Shown in pieces: positions 1 to 8,775 of a stretch of DNA of 64,000 nt. The notes under the pieces are model-generated. The model made no database searches. It saw only the letters and a list, made by a program, of their open reading frames with translations, and was not told the origin of the DNA. Made by a program: the position numbers and the translations under genes. This stretch comes from UBA6059 sp964351595 (GTDB taxonomy: Bacteria > Bacteroidota > Bacteroidia > Cytophagales > Cyclobacteriaceae), in the NCBI GenBank assembly GCA_964351595.1, contig CAYGOT010000016.1, positions 14,368 through 78,367 on the forward strand, in the 5' to 3' direction. Numbering within the stretch: position 1 is the stretch's first letter; each line of letters begins with the position of its first letter.

Positions 1-1783
1 TCCATGCTGGTAAGCCCATGCCCGGAGTACTCAAGGTCGGATAGTCGCCAGCGGCAAACAGCTCCGTCGGGTCATAAGGTGTTGCCCACAGGTGATGGTT
101 GATGAATCCCACGCGCATTCGTGGATAGTCATCCTCGGAGAGCAACGTATTGGCTGTTTTGCCGGGCATCAGCTGATAGCTCGTGGGATAGCCCACACCG
201 TTCTTTTTGGTCGTGCTCAACACCCGCCATAGTGTCGGTTTGTTGAGGTCGATGTTCAATTTGACGTCAGATTCTCGCTCAGCGATTTTAGGATTGTTGA
301 CCCATACACTCCTACGGGGATGTCCCTCAGGCAGCATCTTGCGTTGCAATCGGCTAAGCTCAATTTGATTGACCGGTCCATCTACATCCAGATCAATCCT
401 GTAACTGAAGTAATGATCGTGATTGACCGCTACAATATGTGGATCCACGAATCGTCCATACTGATCATCAGGTTCACCATCAACCGGGCTGGAGGCATCC
501 TTTTGTGCCACGACTTTCGCCTCTGCAATACCCGTTGCTCCAGCTAAGACGCGTATAGATCCATCTTGTTGGAAGACCCAATCAAAGAGGTAATCGTAGT
601 TGCCAAGCACCGCCGCAGCTCGTACGACAAGGTCTCTCTTTACCCTACTTTCGTTGGCAGCATCACCATTGTGCCTCCATGAAGGGTCGCCCGTTTCACG
701 CTCGAAAATGGCTACAAGGTTGGCCTTGGGAAGCGGTCGACCTTGATCATTAGAAAACAGACCATCCATATAGTGGGCATAAGCCGGGGCGTCCTGTCCG
801 GGGAACATCGGCTTGATCAGACCTCCTGCAGTGTATTCTCCGGCATCTATAAAGTTCCTGGCGAACCAGCCAAAGCCCTCATCCATATAAGGGACGAAAA
901 TCTCCGACAAATTACCCTGATACATCACGGGGCGTTCCTCTTCCCCCTCCTGATAGGTGACAGTAGAGATAATGAGCCCCACGCGGTGGTCTGGCCTCAC
1001 ATGAAACTTCCATTTCTGCCATTCTATCACATAGCCATCTACTGTAAATCCGGCACCATTAGGCTGTGATACGATGAAAGGGCCGGGCACGTCACGAACA
1101 TTTTTGGTTGATAAGTTGTCAAAATCTGAATTCACAGTGGCCATGGGCACGGCTCCTTCGTCCACTACCGTGAGTACTTCGCCAGTATTCAGATCTACTA
1201 AGGCCGAGAGACCACCGATTTCTCTACCCCACGTATTTCTGACATATCTGGGGTCTGTGCAATTACAAATTCCTACTCGTTTTCCCCGGTATTGTTCTTC
1301 ACCAAAGTTAGCCCTGGGTCCAATGAAGCAATCCAAAAAAGAGAAGTCCTCATAGCCTCGTGCCTTCAGGCCGGCGACAAAATCAGGATGCTCCAGTACT
1401 TTATCAATCATAGATGAAAACTCACTATCCAACCAGGTAGCCTGAATGCCTTCCAGCTCTCGGAAAGCAAGTTCTTTTTCGTTGGTAAGATCTACTTCCG
1501 CTCTGTAAAACTTACCGTTATGATGCACTGTAGCGTATGCCTGCCTTGGTAATTTTTCGTCTGGGGTCCAGCTCCATACTTTTTGCTTTTCCGGCTCGAT
1601 AAGGTTGATCATAGAAAACCCAGTGGAGTCATTCAAATGACCTGCCTTTCTCAAAGTTTCGAGTACTTTCCAGTATTCCTGGTAAGTCAAAGGATCAAGC
1701 GGATGAGAGGTCTGTGCTATGCCGCTGAAGGAGATAGCAAGGCAAAAAATGATTAGAAATAAGCTTGTGAATAGAGATTTCAT
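1..1783 (-). CDS. Copper-containing primary amine oxidase, secreted; 3' end beyond window
   Basis: Oxidises primary amines to aldehydes, releasing H2O2 and ammonia, in the periplasm or outside the cell. It starts at the ATG at 1783-1781 with a signal peptide of about 22 residues ending near GIA-QT. About 594 residues are in the window. The topaquinone motif NYDY is visible with its Tyr at residue 396 (codon 598-596). The catalytic base lies in FIDAGEY (Asp 313), and two copper ligands in HDHYFS (His 455 and 457). The Asp-Tyr distance of 83 residues fits the family. The third copper His is expected just beyond the left edge, after the FINHHLW stretch, so the gene is cut by the window and not visibly broken. 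Family assignment is firm; the substrate is unknown. Confidence 0.93.
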   Translation of the reverse strand, partial: MKSLFTSLFLIIFCLAISFSGIAQTSHPLDPLTYQEYWKVLETLRKAGHLNDSTGFSMINLIEPEKQKVWSWTPDEKLPRQAYATVHHNGKFYRAEVDLTNEKELAFRELEGIQATWLDSEFSSMIDKVLEHPDFVAGLKARGYEDFSFLDCFIGPRANFGEEQYRGKRVGICNCTDPRYVRNTWGREIGGLSALVDLNTGEVLTVVDEGAVPMATVNSDFDNLSTKNVRDVPGPFIVSQPNGAGFTVDGYVIEWQKWKFHVRPDHRVGLIISTVTYQEGEEERPVMYQGNLSEIFVPYMDEGFGWFARNFIDAGEYTAGGLIKPMFPGQDAPAYAHYMDGLFSNDQGRPLPKANLVAIFERETGDPSWRHNGDAANESRVKRDLVVRAAAVLGNYDYLFDWVFQQDGSIRVLAGATGIAEAKVVAQKDASSPVDGEPDDQYGRFVDPHIVAVNHDHYFSYRIDLDVDGPVNQIELSRLQRKMLPEGHPRRSVWVNNPKIAERESDVKLNIDLNKPTLWRVLSTTKKNGVGYPTSYQLMPGKTANTLLSEDDYPRMRVGFINHHLWATPYDPTELFAAGDYPTLSTPGMGLPAW

Positions 1784-1959
1784 GATCGAAGTTTTTGTTG
1801 GGTAATCTTACAAGATAAGAGAATTATGGAATGAAACTACTACGACGGTTTTTGGCAGGTACGCATTTTGTGACCTGTGCTGATTAGAGGTTGCTATTCA
1901 AAACAACTGAGGGTCTCTGGTCGTTTTTATATAGAACACTACACAAAAGAGAAAATACT

Positions 1960-2184
1960 ATGGCACTGACAGACTTAACAAAAAAGACGAAAGAGGAGCT
2001 GGCCGGCAGGATTAATGATCTGGAAAGGCTTATCTCCAAAAAAGGCATTGGATCAAGCTACGTGTCTAAAGTGGAAAAAATTCAGCGGCGTGTGAATATT
2101 GTATTCTTCCTGGGCGCTATCACGGCTGTAGCTGGCCTTTTCACCTGGCTTTCACTCAGAGGTGGGGATGAGGATGACGCATAA
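1960..2184 (+). CDS. Small single-pass membrane protein (74 aa)
   Basis: Not recognised as a named family. The first 50 residues are charged and probably helical (LTKKTKEELAGRINDLERL), suggesting a short coiled coil. One hydrophobic segment of about 20 residues follows (VNIVFFLGAITAVAGLF), then an acidic tail GGDEDDA. The ATG at 1960 is preferred over an upstream in-frame start because the protein pattern begins there and a purine-rich stretch (aaaagagaaaa) precedes it. It stands alone between the divergent amine oxidase and the protease gene. Probably a real small inner-membrane protein; function unknown. Confidence 0.55.
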   Translation: MALTDLTKKTKEELAGRINDLERLISKKGIGSSYVSKVEKIQRRVNIVFFLGAITAVAGLFTWLSLRGGDEDDA

Positions 2185-2297
2185 ACAAGGCTAATGTGGT
2201 CATCGATACAGGTATGTTTACTAGATCCGCTCAGAGTCCCCTTCAGGTGATTCTGAGTAGCGTTTTCATATCAGAGTTGTCTGGCGAGTAACTCTGA

Positions 2298-3218
2298 GTG
2301 GGATTGACCCCCAACACTTCTCTCGCTCAGTACTATCTTAGCGTTGTGAGAAGTACTGTTGCCACTATCCTCTTTCTAATTGTCGAAAGCTGTTCGCTAT
2401 CGAATTATCAGCGTCAGGGACGTGTAGCTCCCAAATCCTATCATCAAACCATCAGCTTTACCACCTTCAAATCAGTAATCACGGTACCTGTCCAGGTGGA
2501 AGGTGAAACACGAAATTTTCTCTTTGACACTGGCGCGCAACTCTCTCTGCTACAGAGTGATGAAACCAAAGGTAAGCGCATGTCTGTATCTGGTGCCTCC
2601 AAGCGAAAGGTCTGGCTGTACCGTCACAAGGTCAGTTCAATGCGTATCGGTGATGTGGATTTCAAGAAGGTGAATGTACTGAGCGGGGACTTTACAGGGC
2701 TGAAGGAGCAAATACCAGATTTTGGAGGGTTAATCGGCCAGTCCATACTCAACAAAGCCAATTGGAAAATCGATTATCCCAACCGAACACTGGAAGTTTC
2801 CAATACCCCTTTTCCTCTCGACTCTATGCATGCCATACCCATTATTAGATCCGGTGGTTCTCCGTATACAGACATCAGTATCGCTGGAACTACTTACCGC
2901 GCCATTATTGATCTGGGCTCCTCTGCCAAAGGTCTTAACGTACCGGATGATCACCCTTTGGCACAGCGGCTCATGGACAAGTTCTCCTTTGAGGGCCAGA
3001 CTAGGGATATCTATACCATGGGTGGATTACAGACAGTCACAGAGCGGGTAGGCACTTTGCCCTTTGTGTGGCTCTCAGGAGTAGGCTTTAAGGATGTGCC
3101 TGTTGATATCCGCAACTCCAGCGACCTCAGGATCGGCATGAATTTTTTCAAGGATTGTGTGCTGGTCATCGACAATGATGCCGGGGTGTATCGGTTAAGG
3201 AAGCGAATTGAGTCCTGA
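2298..3218 (+). CDS. Retropepsin-like aspartyl protease, probable lipoprotein
   Basis: Two aspartyl-protease style half-motifs are visible: FLFDTGAQLSLL (Asp 77) and AIIDLGSSAKGL (near residue 205). The second has DLG where the first has DTG. This layout fits the periplasmic retropepsin-like proteins of Bacteroidota. A hydrophobic stretch followed by VESCSLS looks like a lipoprotein signal with the Cys at residue 32. The listed start is a GTG; a second in-frame GTG at 2346 would leave a more typical 16-residue lead before the lipobox Cys and may be the true start. The gene is monocistronic and followed by a nested inverted repeat. Whether it is an active protease is not shown by the sequence. 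Confidence 0.75.
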   Translation: MGLTPNTSLAQYYLSVVRSTVATILFLIVESCSLSNYQRQGRVAPKSYHQTISFTTFKSVITVPVQVEGETRNFLFDTGAQLSLLQSDETKGKRMSVSGASKRKVWLYRHKVSSMRIGDVDFKKVNVLSGDFTGLKEQIPDFGGLIGQSILNKANWKIDYPNRTLEVSNTPFPLDSMHAIPIIRSGGSPYTDISIAGTTYRAIIDLGSSAKGLNVPDDHPLAQRLMDKFSFEGQTRDIYTMGGLQTVTERVGTLPFVWLSGVGFKDVPVDIRNSSDLRIGMNFFKDCVLVIDNDAGVYRLRKRIES

Positions 3219-3271
3219 TAAAGTTAATCGGGGTTACAGAATTAACATGGGTTCGATTTAACTCATTATTT

Positions 3272-3408
3272 AATATGCTGATCTTCGATTGATTGACATT
3301 TCGACAAGCTCAATATGACAGCTAATTCTTTTAATTTTGTCATGTTGAGGCTCTCGAAACAATTAATACTAACAGCAGAGGCACAAATCAATCGAAGATC
3401 AGCATATT
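3272..3408. repeat. Nested inverted repeat, copy A of the dispersed palindrome
   Basis: The outer arms, 3272-3294 and 3386-3408, are a perfect 23-bp inverted repeat. Inside them lies a second, imperfect inverted repeat (3299-3319 and 3339-3359) of the type TTTCGACAAGCTCA / GTTGAGGCTCTCGAAA. Related inner palindromes occur at 11230-11297 and 52235-52291. The element lies between convergent genes, so the outer arms could serve as a bidirectional terminator. Confidence 0.8.
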
Positions 3409-3434
3409 CTAAACACCTTAAGATCCAAATTAGC

Positions 3435-3794
3435 TTACTTACCTACTCCCCCTATCCATCCCAGATGGGTGTGCTTAAAACTGTCGGCATACTTCAGCCC
3501 ATAACCCACTAAGCGATCCATGCTCGCATGTCCGAGAAGGATGAGGCCGCAAAGCAGCAGCCATTGATTCATGAGGAGCCAGCCTGCCAGCAGTACCGCC
3601 AGGCCGACCCCCTTGTGATGAAAGAGGTTGTAGGTACCAGCCCCAACGCGGGTGCCGACCAGATAGCCCACCATCCCAATATCGGGTGTGAGCAGAAGTG
3701 CCGGATACCACCACCAGGCAAAGTCAAGAAAAGTGAAAGCATAAATGGAGGCGAGAAACTGAACCAACTCTTCCAGGCGTAGGACATTTTTCAT
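3435..3794 (-). CDS. DUF4260 family membrane protein
   Basis: A 119-residue protein with three to four hydrophobic segments. It carries the family hallmarks PDIGMVGYLVG near residue 36, the segment GAGTYNLFHH, and a C-terminal block with HASMDRLVGYGLKYAD and THLG. These conserved His, Asp and Arg residues define DUF4260, whose biochemical role is not established. It starts at the ATG at 3794-3792. It is convergent with the protease gene and divergent from the PadR operon. The assignment rests on recognised motif order and typical length. Confidence 0.82.
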   Translation of the reverse strand: MKNVLRLEELVQFLASIYAFTFLDFAWWWYPALLLTPDIGMVGYLVGTRVGAGTYNLFHHKGVGLAVLLAGWLLMNQWLLLCGLILLGHASMDRLVGYGLKYADSFKHTHLGWIGGVGK

Positions 3795-3910
3795 AGCCTA
3801 AAACTAGGAAATTCCTCACCGGAATTGCGCTGTGCGCCCATCCGCGCAAGCAGCTTCTATTTAGGGTCGTATGACCACTACCCTGCTTTTATGAAGCAAG
3901 CTTGAAACTA

Positions 3911-3960
3911 TTTATTCGACATTTACGAATAATATATTAAATTCGCTTTTGTCGAATAAA
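3911..3960 (+). promoter_or_regulatory. Probable PadR operator/promoter with paired inverted sites
   Basis: A perfect 10-bp inverted repeat TTTATTCGAC / GTCGAATAAA (3911-3920 and 3951-3960) encloses a second repeat CGAAT / ATTCG (3926-3930 and 3941-3945) in AT-rich DNA just before the PadR start. The half at 3914-3935 matches 17 of 22 positions with the motif before the other PadR operon (59866-59887, minus strand). A likely autoregulatory operator. Confidence 0.6.
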
Positions 3961-3970
3961 TAAATAGGAC

Positions 3971-4300
3971 ATGAAAGGAACACAATTAGGAGAATTGGAA
4001 GAAGTCGTATTGCTGGTGGTGGCTAATCTCTATGACAATGCATATGGGCTGGTCATCAAACTAGAGATAGAGGATAAATGCAACCGCTCCATTACCATCA
4101 GTACCGTACACAACGTATTACAGCGACTCTCTGAAAAAGGATTCCTTGACTCACGATACAGTGATCCTACCCCAGAGCGTGGCGGGAAGCGCAAACTACT
4201 TTACAAAGTGACTAAGTCTGGTCAGCTAGCACTCGAGAAATCCAAGGATATGAGAAATGCCCTATGGAGTGGAATACCCAAAGTAGCCTTTGATCGATGA
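3971..4300 (+). CDS. PadR family transcriptional regulator
   Basis: A 109-residue winged-helix repressor beginning MKGTQLGELEEVVLLVVANL. The winged-helix core ISTVHNVLQRLSEKGFLDSR is followed by a basic wing region with GGKRKLLYKVTKSG, as expected for short PadR proteins. The last four bases (ATGA) overlap the start of the permease gene, so the two are translationally coupled and the regulator most likely controls that permease. A close paralogue, also overlapping a permease, lies at 59523-59861. The inducing signal is unknown. Operator-like repeats lie directly upstream. Confidence 0.9.
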   Translation: MKGTQLGELEEVVLLVVANLYDNAYGLVIKLEIEDKCNRSITISTVHNVLQRLSEKGFLDSRYSDPTPERGGKRKLLYKVTKSGQLALEKSKDMRNALWSGIPKVAFDR

Positions 4301-6960
4301 ACCCTTGTCCTCCTAAATATATCACCCGCTGGCTATCCAGGTTGTGCAAACCAGAACTGTGGGAATCCATCGAAGGTGATCTCTATGAGCTTTTCCTGCT
4401 GGAAACAGAAAGGAAAGGGCTCGCAAAAGCACGTCGCAACTATCTCTGGAATGCGCTGGCCTTTCTGAGATATCAGCGCCTCCAAAAAAAGTCAAACTCA
4501 AAAACACAATACAACATGTCATTACTCAAAAACTATTTGAAGATCTCCTGGCGGGATCTTCGCAGAAACAGCACGTTCTCAACGATCAACCTGGTCGGTT
4601 TGGTCTCAGGTATGACCATCTTCTTATTGATCCTGCAGTATGTCTTGTTCGAAACGAGCTTCGATACATTTCACTCTGATTCCGATAGGACCTATCGGGT
4701 GATCAACGATCGCTATCAAAATGGTGCAAGCGTCCAAAAGGGTATGATCACCTATCCTGCCGTCGGTCCCTTACTTAAAGCAGATATCCCAGAGATAGAG
4801 GCTTTTACCAGGATGACCTACAACACCCGCAGTTTCATGGAATTTGAAGGTGAAGCACGACTGATCGATCAACTTCTTTTCGCAGATGAGCATTTTCTGA
4901 CCTTTTTTGATTTTCCACTGCTAATGGGAGATGAGCAGACGGCTCTGGATGCACCATATGAAATAGTAATAACGGAATCTTACGCCCGAAGACTGTCAAG
5001 GGATGATGACCCTTCGGCCTTGATTGGGCAGACCATGATCATGTATGGAGCACCTATTATAGTCACGGCTATCGCCAAAGATGTTCCGACCAATTCACAT
5101 CTACAATTCGATGTATTGATCTCATATAAAAGCTTTATAGCAGCAGCCGGGGAAAATGCAGACAACAGCATGACCTGGTCTGACTTTTACCATTATGTAA
5201 AGCTACAGGATGGAGTCACCTCAGCCATGATTGCAGATAAGCTTGACGACTTTGGAAAGCGACACTTCAAAGAAGGGGAAGTCAGCGGGGCAGTGGAAAC
5301 CTTCGGTTTGCAACCGCTCCTGGAGGTGCGAATGGACGATACGCTAGAGTATGAAATCGGAAATGTAACTGATGGTCGAGTCGTTTGGCTAATGCTGACC
5401 ATAGGCATATTCATACTGGTAATTGCCTGGATCAACTATATCAACCTTAGCACCAGTCGTGCCATCCAGCGCGCTAAAGAAGTCGGTATCCGTAAGTCCA
5501 TTGGTGGTAACAGAGACCAATTGGTCAGTCAGTTTATCGCGGAAACCGCCATGATCAATGCTATAGCCTTAGCCCTATCGGTACTTTTTGTGTTTTTACT
5601 ACAGCCCTACTTCAATAACCTGACTGGCCTTCAATTGAATCTAAGTATCCTGACTACCACGACCATATTCAACTTACCGGCTTGGTTATTTCTGATGCTA
5701 TCACTCATACTCTCAGTATTGGCAGTAGCCATTTATCCATCAGTACTTACTAGCCGCTTCACCACGCAGGAGATGCTGAAAGGAAGCTTTAGCACTAAAG
5801 GTGAGATAGTCTGGCTGAGAAAGGCATTGGTCATTTTCCAGTTTAGCATAGCGGTCATACTCATCTCAGGCGTCATGGCAGTCAATGATCAAATCAACTA
5901 CATGCTCAATAAAGATCTGGGTATCAATATCGAAAAGAGTCTGATGGTCTATGGCCCTACTACACTCAACTATGACAGTACACTGGTCACTGGAATCGAT
6001 AGCTATAAAAATAATCTTGCAGCCCTCAGCGGTGTTGATAAAGTCACTGCGACAACCCGGCCCGCTGGCAACAGAATGGGTCGCGCCTTTCAGATTCGAT
6101 CTTTAGAGAATCCTGAGCTGGACAACCTCACCTCCAACATCATCAATGCTGATCACGCCTATGCTGACGTCTTCGGGCTTGATATCTTGGCCGGTCGAGA
6201 CCTGGGGATTCACGATCACAACTCCGATGGTGACCTGGTCAATACCCTACTCATCAATGAGTCTGCGGTGAAGCTCTTGGGCTTTCTGACACCTGATGAT
6301 GCGGTGAATACCCGACTTAACTTCTTTGGTCATGATTGGACCATTGTTGGGGTGATCAATGATTTTCATCAGATGTCATTGCACCAAAAGATTGAGCCGC
6401 TGTTCGTACTACCCTATTATTCAAGTCAGCAGAGTTTTGCCTTGAAACTATCCGGAAACCCTGATCAGATCTTGCCAGCGATTCGAGAGGTCTTTTTGGA
6501 GCATTATCCAGGTAACCATTTTGACTACTACTTTCTCAAAGACAGATTTCAATCGAACTACCAGGCAGAGTTTCGCCTGGCGGAAATCTCGAAAGTCTTT
6601 ACTGTCTTATCCATCTTGGTGGCTACTCTCGGGCTGTATGGGCTAGTGATGATCACTATGATGAGGAAGACAAAAGAAATCAGTATCAGGAAAGTTCTGG
6701 GTGCAAGTCTGCAGCAGCTCCTCTTCACTCTCAATAGAGACTTTATCCTATTGATCGGGATAGCCGCTGTACTGGGATCAGGAATTGCTTATGTTGGTTT
6801 AGAGAAGTGGAAAGAAGGATTTGCCTATTCCACTGATATGGAGTTGAGCACTTTGGCTATCGCTTCGATTGCATTGTTAGTGATTTGTCTGATCACCGTT
6901 GGTTTTCATGTCGGGAAGGTCATCAGGAATAATCCATCGGATTCATTGAGGAATGAGTGA
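4297..6960 (+). CDS. FtsX-type ABC transporter permease with PadR-linked N-terminal segment
   Basis: An 887-residue inner-membrane protein of the MacB/FtsX permease type. Residues 1-70 hold the small domain common to PadR-coupled permeases of Cytophagales (CKPELWESIEGDLYELFLLE). A MacB-like periplasmic domain follows the first membrane helix (near residue 95). The first FtsX core is around residues 365-500, with the signature RAKEVGIRKSIGGNRDQL. A second periplasmic region precedes a second FtsX core near residue 760 (KTKEISIRKVLGASLQQL). No ATPase gene is adjacent, so a partner encoded elsewhere is inferred. It overlaps the PadR gene by 4 bp. The substrate is unknown; the family includes export of antimicrobial compounds and lipoproteins. 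Confidence 0.9.
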   Translation: MNPCPPKYITRWLSRLCKPELWESIEGDLYELFLLETERKGLAKARRNYLWNALAFLRYQRLQKKSNSKTQYNMSLLKNYLKISWRDLRRNSTFSTINLVGLVSGMTIFLLILQYVLFETSFDTFHSDSDRTYRVINDRYQNGASVQKGMITYPAVGPLLKADIPEIEAFTRMTYNTRSFMEFEGEARLIDQLLFADEHFLTFFDFPLLMGDEQTALDAPYEIVITESYARRLSRDDDPSALIGQTMIMYGAPIIVTAIAKDVPTNSHLQFDVLISYKSFIAAAGENADNSMTWSDFYHYVKLQDGVTSAMIADKLDDFGKRHFKEGEVSGAVETFGLQPLLEVRMDDTLEYEIGNVTDGRVVWLMLTIGIFILVIAWINYINLSTSRAIQRAKEVGIRKSIGGNRDQLVSQFIAETAMINAIALALSVLFVFLLQPYFNNLTGLQLNLSILTTTTIFNLPAWLFLMLSLILSVLAVAIYPSVLTSRFTTQEMLKGSFSTKGEIVWLRKALVIFQFSIAVILISGVMAVNDQINYMLNKDLGINIEKSLMVYGPTTLNYDSTLVTGIDSYKNNLAALSGVDKVTATTRPAGNRMGRAFQIRSLENPELDNLTSNIINADHAYADVFGLDILAGRDLGIHDHNSDGDLVNTLLINESAVKLLGFLTPDDAVNTRLNFFGHDWTIVGVINDFHQMSLHQKIEPLFVLPYYSSQQSFALKLSGNPDQILPAIREVFLEHYPGNHFDYYFLKDRFQSNYQAEFRLAEISKVFTVLSILVATLGLYGLVMITMMRKTKEISIRKVLGASLQQLLFTLNRDFILLIGIAAVLGSGIAYVGLEKWKEGFAYSTDMELSTLAIASIALLVICLITVGFHVGKVIRNNPSDSLRNE

Positions 6961-7019
6961 GTCTTTTATGACTAAAACAATCATCGGATGCCAGAAGTAC
7001 ACTACAAAACAAAGAAAGC

Positions 7020-7604
7020 TCACCATCCTAATTGGGCAGTAGCAATCAAGAAAATAACGAACAAAAACAGGATAATAATAACTAATGAAATGAGTACTCT
7101 ATTATTAATTATCAAAGCCATAATCATCAAAAAAGTGAATCCAATAATTGAGTAGATTCCTCTTACCATGTATGTTGATGGAATTTCACCCTTAAAAAAA
7201 ATAGAAAACTCTATGAAATTTCGGTAAACAAGAAGAATTAGGAAGACAACATTGAGTGACAAAAGAATAGTACTACGCTCCCATAAGAACTCCTTGAAAT
7301 CGACTCCCTCTACCTTATTAGGTATAAGTTGATAGGTTATGAAGAATAAGCAGGTCAAGGGTAAGAATATAAGAAGCAAAAATTCATAAGCATAATGAAT
7401 AGCCGCAAAAGAGGGAGCTTCGAAAGCTATAAAGTATCGATGCGAGATAGTCATGAGTATCGTCAAGACCATCAATAAGTGTAACCAGTAAAACCGTATG
7501 GTTTTTCTGTGGTCTAACATTTTGCTCAGCCCGATCAAAATATGTGCTATGGCCAAGCCGTAAAGCAAGGTCTCAAAAACATGAAAGTGCTCTTGAACGC
7601 TCAT
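7020..7604 (-). CDS. Polytopic membrane protein, paralogue of the protein at 52426-53004
   Basis: About 194 residues with six or seven hydrophobic segments; no named family recognised. The N-terminus (EHFHVFETLLYGLAIAHILIG followed by a basic turn and FYWLHLL) closely resembles that of the 52426-53004 protein (EHVSVFLSIILGLAVVHLIGG and LYWIHIG), so the two are paralogues. The ATG at 7604-7602 is chosen over a TTG nine bases upstream. It is convergent with the permease gene and apparently monocistronic. Function unknown. Confidence 0.72.
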   Translation of the reverse strand: MSVQEHFHVFETLLYGLAIAHILIGLSKMLDHRKTIRFYWLHLLMVLTILMTISHRYFIAFEAPSFAAIHYAYEFLLLIFLPLTCLFFITYQLIPNKVEGVDFKEFLWERSTILLSLNVVFLILLVYRNFIEFSIFFKGEIPSTYMVRGIYSIIGFTFLMIMALIINNRVLISLVIIILFLFVIFLIATAQLGW

Positions 7605-7838
7605 GGTAGCCAATGTACGAAAAGCATACCATCATGTCAATCCATAACTTAAAGTCGACAGATACCTAAAATGAACTGAGTTTCAATAGAATTTATGAAG
7701 TCTGCTGGTCTTTCCTCCTCCTCGCAACAGGGTAAAACTACACTTCTAACCAACTTGCATGATATTCAAAGGTCAGATATGTGTCATAGAGGTTGACTTT
7801 TTAAAATCAGATAAATTGCTCTGAAATTTTAGTAACCC

Positions 7839-8303
7839 ATGAATCCAATCATGCTCTTTCTACTACCAATCACTATACTCTTGGCATGTGACCCTGCAAC
7901 TAAGGTAGTCCCTCAAGAATTTGATTTGGCTGCTGCCAAAAGCATCATCATGAAACAAACTGCCGAATTTACTGAGGCGCACATCACGAAGGATACTTCC
8001 TATCTCAACAATGTATTCACCGAGGACGCTCGTGTAATGGCGCCTGATGCTGAAGTAGTGACGGGCAAGGCAGATATTGCGAAGGTGAATGAAGAGTGGG
8101 TCAACTATGGAATCTATGAGTTCGAAGAGGTTAGCACCAGATTTTACGGTAGTGGCGCGCATCTCATGGATGAAGGCAACTATAAACTGGTATATGGTCC
8201 TGACAGCACAGTTGAGGTAGGCAAATACCTCAATGTCTGGAAAAAGGTAGATAATGAATGGTTGATGTATGCTAACATCTGGAATCAGAGTCCTGGTAAA
8301 TAG
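7839..8303 (+). CDS. SnoaL/DUF4440-like lipoprotein
   Basis: A 154-residue protein. The first 20 residues are a lipoprotein signal with lipobox LLAC (Cys 16). The mature part has the NTF2-like cone fold pattern of DUF4440/SnoaL proteins: a helix (AAAKSIIMKQTAEFTEAHITKD), then FTEDARVMAPDAEVVTGKADI and repeated strands ending with VGKYLNVWKKVDNEWLMY. Such proteins act as isomerases or as small-ligand binding domains; no catalytic residue can be assigned here. Likely anchored in a membrane facing the periplasm. Monocistronic, between two convergent membrane-protein genes. Confidence 0.82.
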   Translation: MNPIMLFLLPITILLACDPATKVVPQEFDLAAAKSIIMKQTAEFTEAHITKDTSYLNNVFTEDARVMAPDAEVVTGKADIAKVNEEWVNYGIYEFEEVSTRFYGSGAHLMDEGNYKLVYGPDSTVEVGKYLNVWKKVDNEWLMYANIWNQSPGK

Positions 8304-8344
8304 TGGTTCTGTTTTATTTAAGCGAGAAACAAAACAGAACAAGA

Positions 8345-8677
8345 TCACTTGGGCCTAAACTTAAAGTAAAACGTCAATAAGCCGAGTGAGGAGCCCATCA
8401 GGATACAGGCCGGGAAGACCGCTTCTCCGTCATTTCCAGGAAAAAGATAGTAGTTGAGCAGGAAAGCCGTCATGAAGCCTAATCCGGCTCCAAATATGAT
8501 CAACCCCCACTTCACCGCATTAAGAAAAAACAGTTCGTTGCTAAAATACGTAGGGTCCTTGCCACTCTCCAACAAAGCCATGCGCTCCTTGTGCCGCAGC
8601 GTACTTACGATATAGATAATCGATACGACCAACAGCACCACACAAATAAGGATCAAGGCAAATACTACTCCATTCAT
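8345..8677 (-). CDS. Small DUF6249-like membrane protein, divergent from the sigma factor gene
   Basis: A 110-residue protein with an N-terminal membrane helix (residues 5-25), a basic turn RHKERMALLESGKDP, and two further hydrophobic segments. This is the pattern of the DUF6249 membrane proteins commonly found beside ECF sigma genes in Bacteroidota. It starts at the ATG at 8677-8675. A minus-strand ECF-type promoter (8701-8732) points at it and shares its palindrome with the sigma promoter, so it probably belongs to the same regulon. The molecular role is unknown. Confidence 0.75.
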   Translation of the reverse strand: MNGVVFALILICVVLLVVSIIYIVSTLRHKERMALLESGKDPTYFSNELFFLNAVKWGLIIFGAGLGFMTAFLLNYYLFPGNDGEAVFPACILMGSSLGLLTFYFKFRPK

Positions 8678-8700
8678 TTTTTCTTTCGTTTGTTTGAAGG

Positions 8701-8732
8701 TAGGACGGAACTATTGTTTGCTGCGGTTACAA
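8701..8732 (-). promoter_or_regulatory. ECF-type promoter for the DUF6249-like gene
   Basis: On the minus strand, TTGTAACC (8732-8725) is followed by exactly 17 nt and CGTCCTA (8707-8701). This matches the two plus-strand promoters of the neighbouring sigma unit in -35 box and spacing. Its -35 box is one arm of the palindrome GGTTACAA...TTGTAACC (8725-8744), the other arm being the sigma gene's -35 box. Confidence 0.65.
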
Positions 8733-8736
8733 AAAC

Positions 8737-8768
8737 TTGTAACCCTATGTAAAAACAATACCGTCTCA
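8737..8768 (+). promoter_or_regulatory. Autoregulatory ECF promoter of the sigma gene
   Basis: TTGTAACC (8737-8744), a 17-nt spacer, and CGTCTCA (8762-8768) form a typical ECF -35/-10 pair. The ATG of the sigma gene begins only seven bases after the -10 box (8776), so the transcript would be leaderless or nearly so. The same boxes and spacing recur at 9788-9819, so the sigma factor probably reads both. Confidence 0.75.
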
Positions 8769-8775
8769 CCTTATA

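Noticed and set aside
7863..8348. Open frame of 161 codons on the minus strand
   Set aside because: Antisense to the SnoaL-like lipoprotein gene, which has a clear signal and domain pattern.
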